A stretch of DNA of 15,137 bases from Pseudomonadota bacterium (GTDB lineage: Bacteria; Myxococcota_A; Polyangia; Polyangiales; Polyangiaceae), in assembly GCA_023428245.1 (NCBI GenBank), contig JAEYYX010000117.1, forward strand, positions 1 to 15,137. The letters are read 5' to 3'. The translations under genes and the position numbers were made by a program. The notes beneath the pieces are model-generated. The model was not told where the DNA came from, made no database searches, and saw only the letters and a program-made list of their open reading frames with translations. Positions 14,234 through 15,137 of this stretch are shown here, piece after piece. Each line of letters opens with the position of its first letter. Position 1 is the stretch's first letter.

Positions 14234-14704
14234 ATGTCCCGCAGGCGCGAAGTCCCCAAACGAGTCATCACCCCGGACCCCAAGTACCGCGACAAGCTCG
14301 TCGCCAAGTTCGTCAATTCGCTGATGGTTGGCGGAAAGAAGAGCACCGCAGAGGGAATCCTCTACGGCGCCTTCGACATCATTGAACAGCGCTTCAAGGA
14401 GGAGCCGCTCGAGGTCTTCCGCAAGGCTCTCGACAACGTGAAGCCGAAGCTCGAGGTGAAGAGCCGTCGTGTCGGTGGTGCGAACTATCAGGTTCCCGTC
14501 GAGGTTCGTCCGGAGCGCCGCGTCGCGCTCGGGATGCGCTGGCTCGTGAGCTACTCGCGTTCGCGCGGTGAGAAGACGATGCGTGAGCGACTCGCTGGCG
14601 AGATCGTCGATGCGTCGCAGCTCCGCGGCAACGCGGTGAAGAAGCGTGACGATACGCACAAGATGGCCGAGGCGAACCGCGCCTTCGCTCATTATCGCTG
14701 GTAA
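14234..14704 (+). CDS. rpsG: 30S ribosomal protein S7
   Basis: S7 nucleates assembly of the 16S rRNA 3' domain and contacts the E-site tRNA. In other bacteria it also represses its own operon. The 156-residue protein is of standard length and conserved throughout: MSRRREVPKRVITPDPKYRD at the start, VGGKKSTAEGILYGAFDII (32-50), RRVGGANYQVPVEVRPERR (78-96) and RWLVSYSRSRGEKTM (102-116). It ends in NRAFAHYRW. The gene follows rpsL by 24 bp, too short a gap for the long S7-binding structure known from E. coli. In most bacteria fusA comes next, but no fusA start appears in the remaining 433 bp. Confidence 0.98.
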   Translation: MSRRREVPKRVITPDPKYRDKLVAKFVNSLMVGGKKSTAEGILYGAFDIIEQRFKEEPLEVFRKALDNVKPKLEVKSRRVGGANYQVPVEVRPERRVALGMRWLVSYSRSRGEKTMRERLAGEIVDASQLRGNAVKKRDDTHKMAEANRAFAHYRW

Positions 14705-14710
14705 CAGGCG

Positions 14711-14724
14711 CGGGCGCTTGCCCG
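14711..14724 (+). terminator. Weak hairpin just after rpsG
   Basis: CGGGC, loop GCTT and GCCCG form a perfect 5-bp GC stem beginning 7 nt after the rpsG stop. No T-run follows. It could be an end-of-transcript stabiliser or a weak terminator. Confidence 0.3.
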
Positions 14725-14808
14725 GCCTCAAGACCACGAACCGAATGCCAAGGAAAAGTTCGAACGAAGAAACGACAAGAATGAACGACCTGACATAAGG
14801 ATCGGGTG

Positions 14809-14979
14809 ATGAAGACCGCGGGGACCAAGAGAGTCTCCGCCCGCGCGGCGAGCGCGGAGACGGCTGTCGTCCCCCGACCCCTTCCGGGCAATCCGGCCTC
14901 CAACGAGGCCGGCGTCTCTCCAAAAAGCGGAGAAACGATACCAGGCCCCGGGAGGGGTTTCGTGCATCTTGCCCCCTAG
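14809..14979 (+). CDS. Possible small protein, 56 residues, unknown
   Basis: An ATG with AAGG at an 8-nt spacing opens a 56-codon frame ending at TAG. The product is rich in Ala, Pro, Gly and Ser, with a basic N-terminus (MKTAGTKRVSARAAS), no hydrophobic segment and no motif I recognise. About 73 percent of codons end in G or C, which does not separate coding from noncoding here. The frame runs through three hairpins, so the RNA structure may be the functional part. A 17-codon frame (14745-14798) with an ATG of its own ends 10 nt upstream. I include this only because the ribosome binding site is better than most in the window. Confidence 0.2.
   Translation: MKTAGTKRVSARAASAETAVVPRPLPGNPASNEAGVSPKSGETIPGPGRGFVHLAP
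14833..14936 (+). ncRNA. Cluster of three hairpins, candidate structured RNA leader or terminator region
   Basis: Hairpin 1 pairs GTCTCCGC (14833-14840) with GCGGAGAC (14854-14861). Hairpin 2 pairs CCGGCCTC (14893-14900) with GAGGCCGG (14905-14912) across a CAAC loop. Hairpin 3 pairs GTCTCTCC (14914-14921) with GGAGAAAC (14929-14936), one mismatch, with an A-rich loop. The left arm of hairpin 1 could also pair with GCGGAGA at 14927-14933, giving mutually exclusive folds. I do not recognise a known riboswitch core. Confidence 0.35.
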
Positions 14980-14988
14980 ATTCCAATG

Positions 14989-15043
14989 TCCCCACCCCGC
15001 CTCCGCTGCGCGAGAGGCATCCCCACCCCGCCTCCGCTGCGCG
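14989..15043. repeat. Two direct copies of a 24-bp GC-rich repeat, 31-bp period
   Basis: Identical 24-bp copies occupy 14989-15012 and 15020-15043, separated by 7 bp. The second copy continues into a stem: CACCCCGC (15024-15031) pairs with GCGGGGTG (15041-15048) around a 9-nt loop. This is the style of a small intergenic repeat element, and the second copy looks like the complete unit. Confidence 0.65.
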
Positions 15044-15137
15044 GGGTGATTGAGCCCGAAAAGTTTCCGACCGTCCTCCCTGATCCCTCCTTTCCCCAAA
15101 GTCACCGCAAAATGGCCCCCCGTGAAATCAGTCTCGA

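Larger units (their letters stand above)
14705..15137. other. 433-bp region after rpsG without a confident gene
   Basis: This stretch holds a purine-rich segment (about 14728-14800), a weak small ORF (14809-14979), three consecutive hairpins (14833-14861, 14893-14912, 14914-14936) and a 24-bp direct repeat pair (14989-15043) whose second copy forms another hairpin. Long minus-strand frames across it look like GC-driven noise. It may be a structured 5' leader of a gene beyond the window, or simply an intergenic repeat region. Confidence 0.5.

Noticed and set aside
13658..14995. 445-codon minus-strand open frame opposite rpsL and rpsG
   Set aside because: It is antisense to two certain ribosomal protein genes, its product is low-complexity with no motif, and such frames arise from high GC content.
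14728..15105. 125-codon minus-strand frame after rpsG
   Set aside because: It crosses the direct repeats and all three hairpins, begins at a GTG, and its product has no recognisable motif. I consider it noise, though it is the largest frame in that stretch not opposite a certain gene.
1..15137. CRISPR array, insertion sequence, prophage, tRNA or defence island
   Set aside because: No regularly spaced direct repeats, transposase or integrase motifs, tRNA-like folds or defence-gene domains were seen on either strand.

Overview
This is a GC-rich bacterial chromosomal window that most resembles a Myxococcota (Polyangia-type) genome. The evidence is a myxobacterial-style Ser/Thr protein kinase with an HRDVSPQN catalytic loop and a Pro-rich tail, a TPR/PEGA membrane protein, lipoproteins with Gly/Ser/Asp-rich linkers, and dense antisense open frames caused by high GC. 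This assignment is inference from gene style. I see no marker that fixes a species.

Layout. (1) 1-379, minus: the N-terminus of a secreted lipoprotein with a repetitive Gly/Ser/Lys linker, cut by the window edge. (2) 620-3202: a molybdenum cofactor locus. moaC and moaE lie on the minus strand with an ATGA overlap, and moaA diverges from them on the plus strand. MoaC carries an extra N-terminal domain that looks like the nitrate-reductase-associated protein family. MoaA and MoaC make cyclic pyranopterin monophosphate, and MoaE is the large subunit of the synthase that adds sulfur to it. MoaD is not in the window. (3) 3269-5506, minus: polyphosphate kinase ppk, meeting moaA at a shared 11-bp inverted repeat.

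(4) 5670-9724, minus: a co-directional run of gluconokinase (gntK), a LacI-family regulator, an MlaE-type permease, an MlaF-like ATPase whose ATPase motifs are degenerate, and a short-chain dehydrogenase. A LacI-type operator-like palindrome (6408-6421) lies just ahead of the dehydrogenase. (5) 9894-12683: a plus-strand TPR/PEGA membrane protein converging on a minus-strand transmembrane Ser/Thr kinase. (6) 12856-13542, plus: a lipoprotein that looks like an alpha/beta-hydrolase lacking its catalytic motifs. (7) 13811-14704, plus: rpsL and rpsG behind a recognisable promoter. S12 has about 8 extra residues near its C-terminus. (8) 14705-15137: no fusA follows rpsG within the window. Instead there is a hairpin-rich stretch with possible alternative pairings, a weak small ORF, and a 31-bp-period tandem repeat.

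I found no tRNA, rRNA, CRISPR array, insertion sequence, phage gene or recognisable defence system. Most of the window is housekeeping or ordinary accessory content. The observations most worth checking are the NrAP-MoaC fusion, the degenerate ABC ATPase with its unusual neighbours, the S12 insertion, and the structured region after rpsG.
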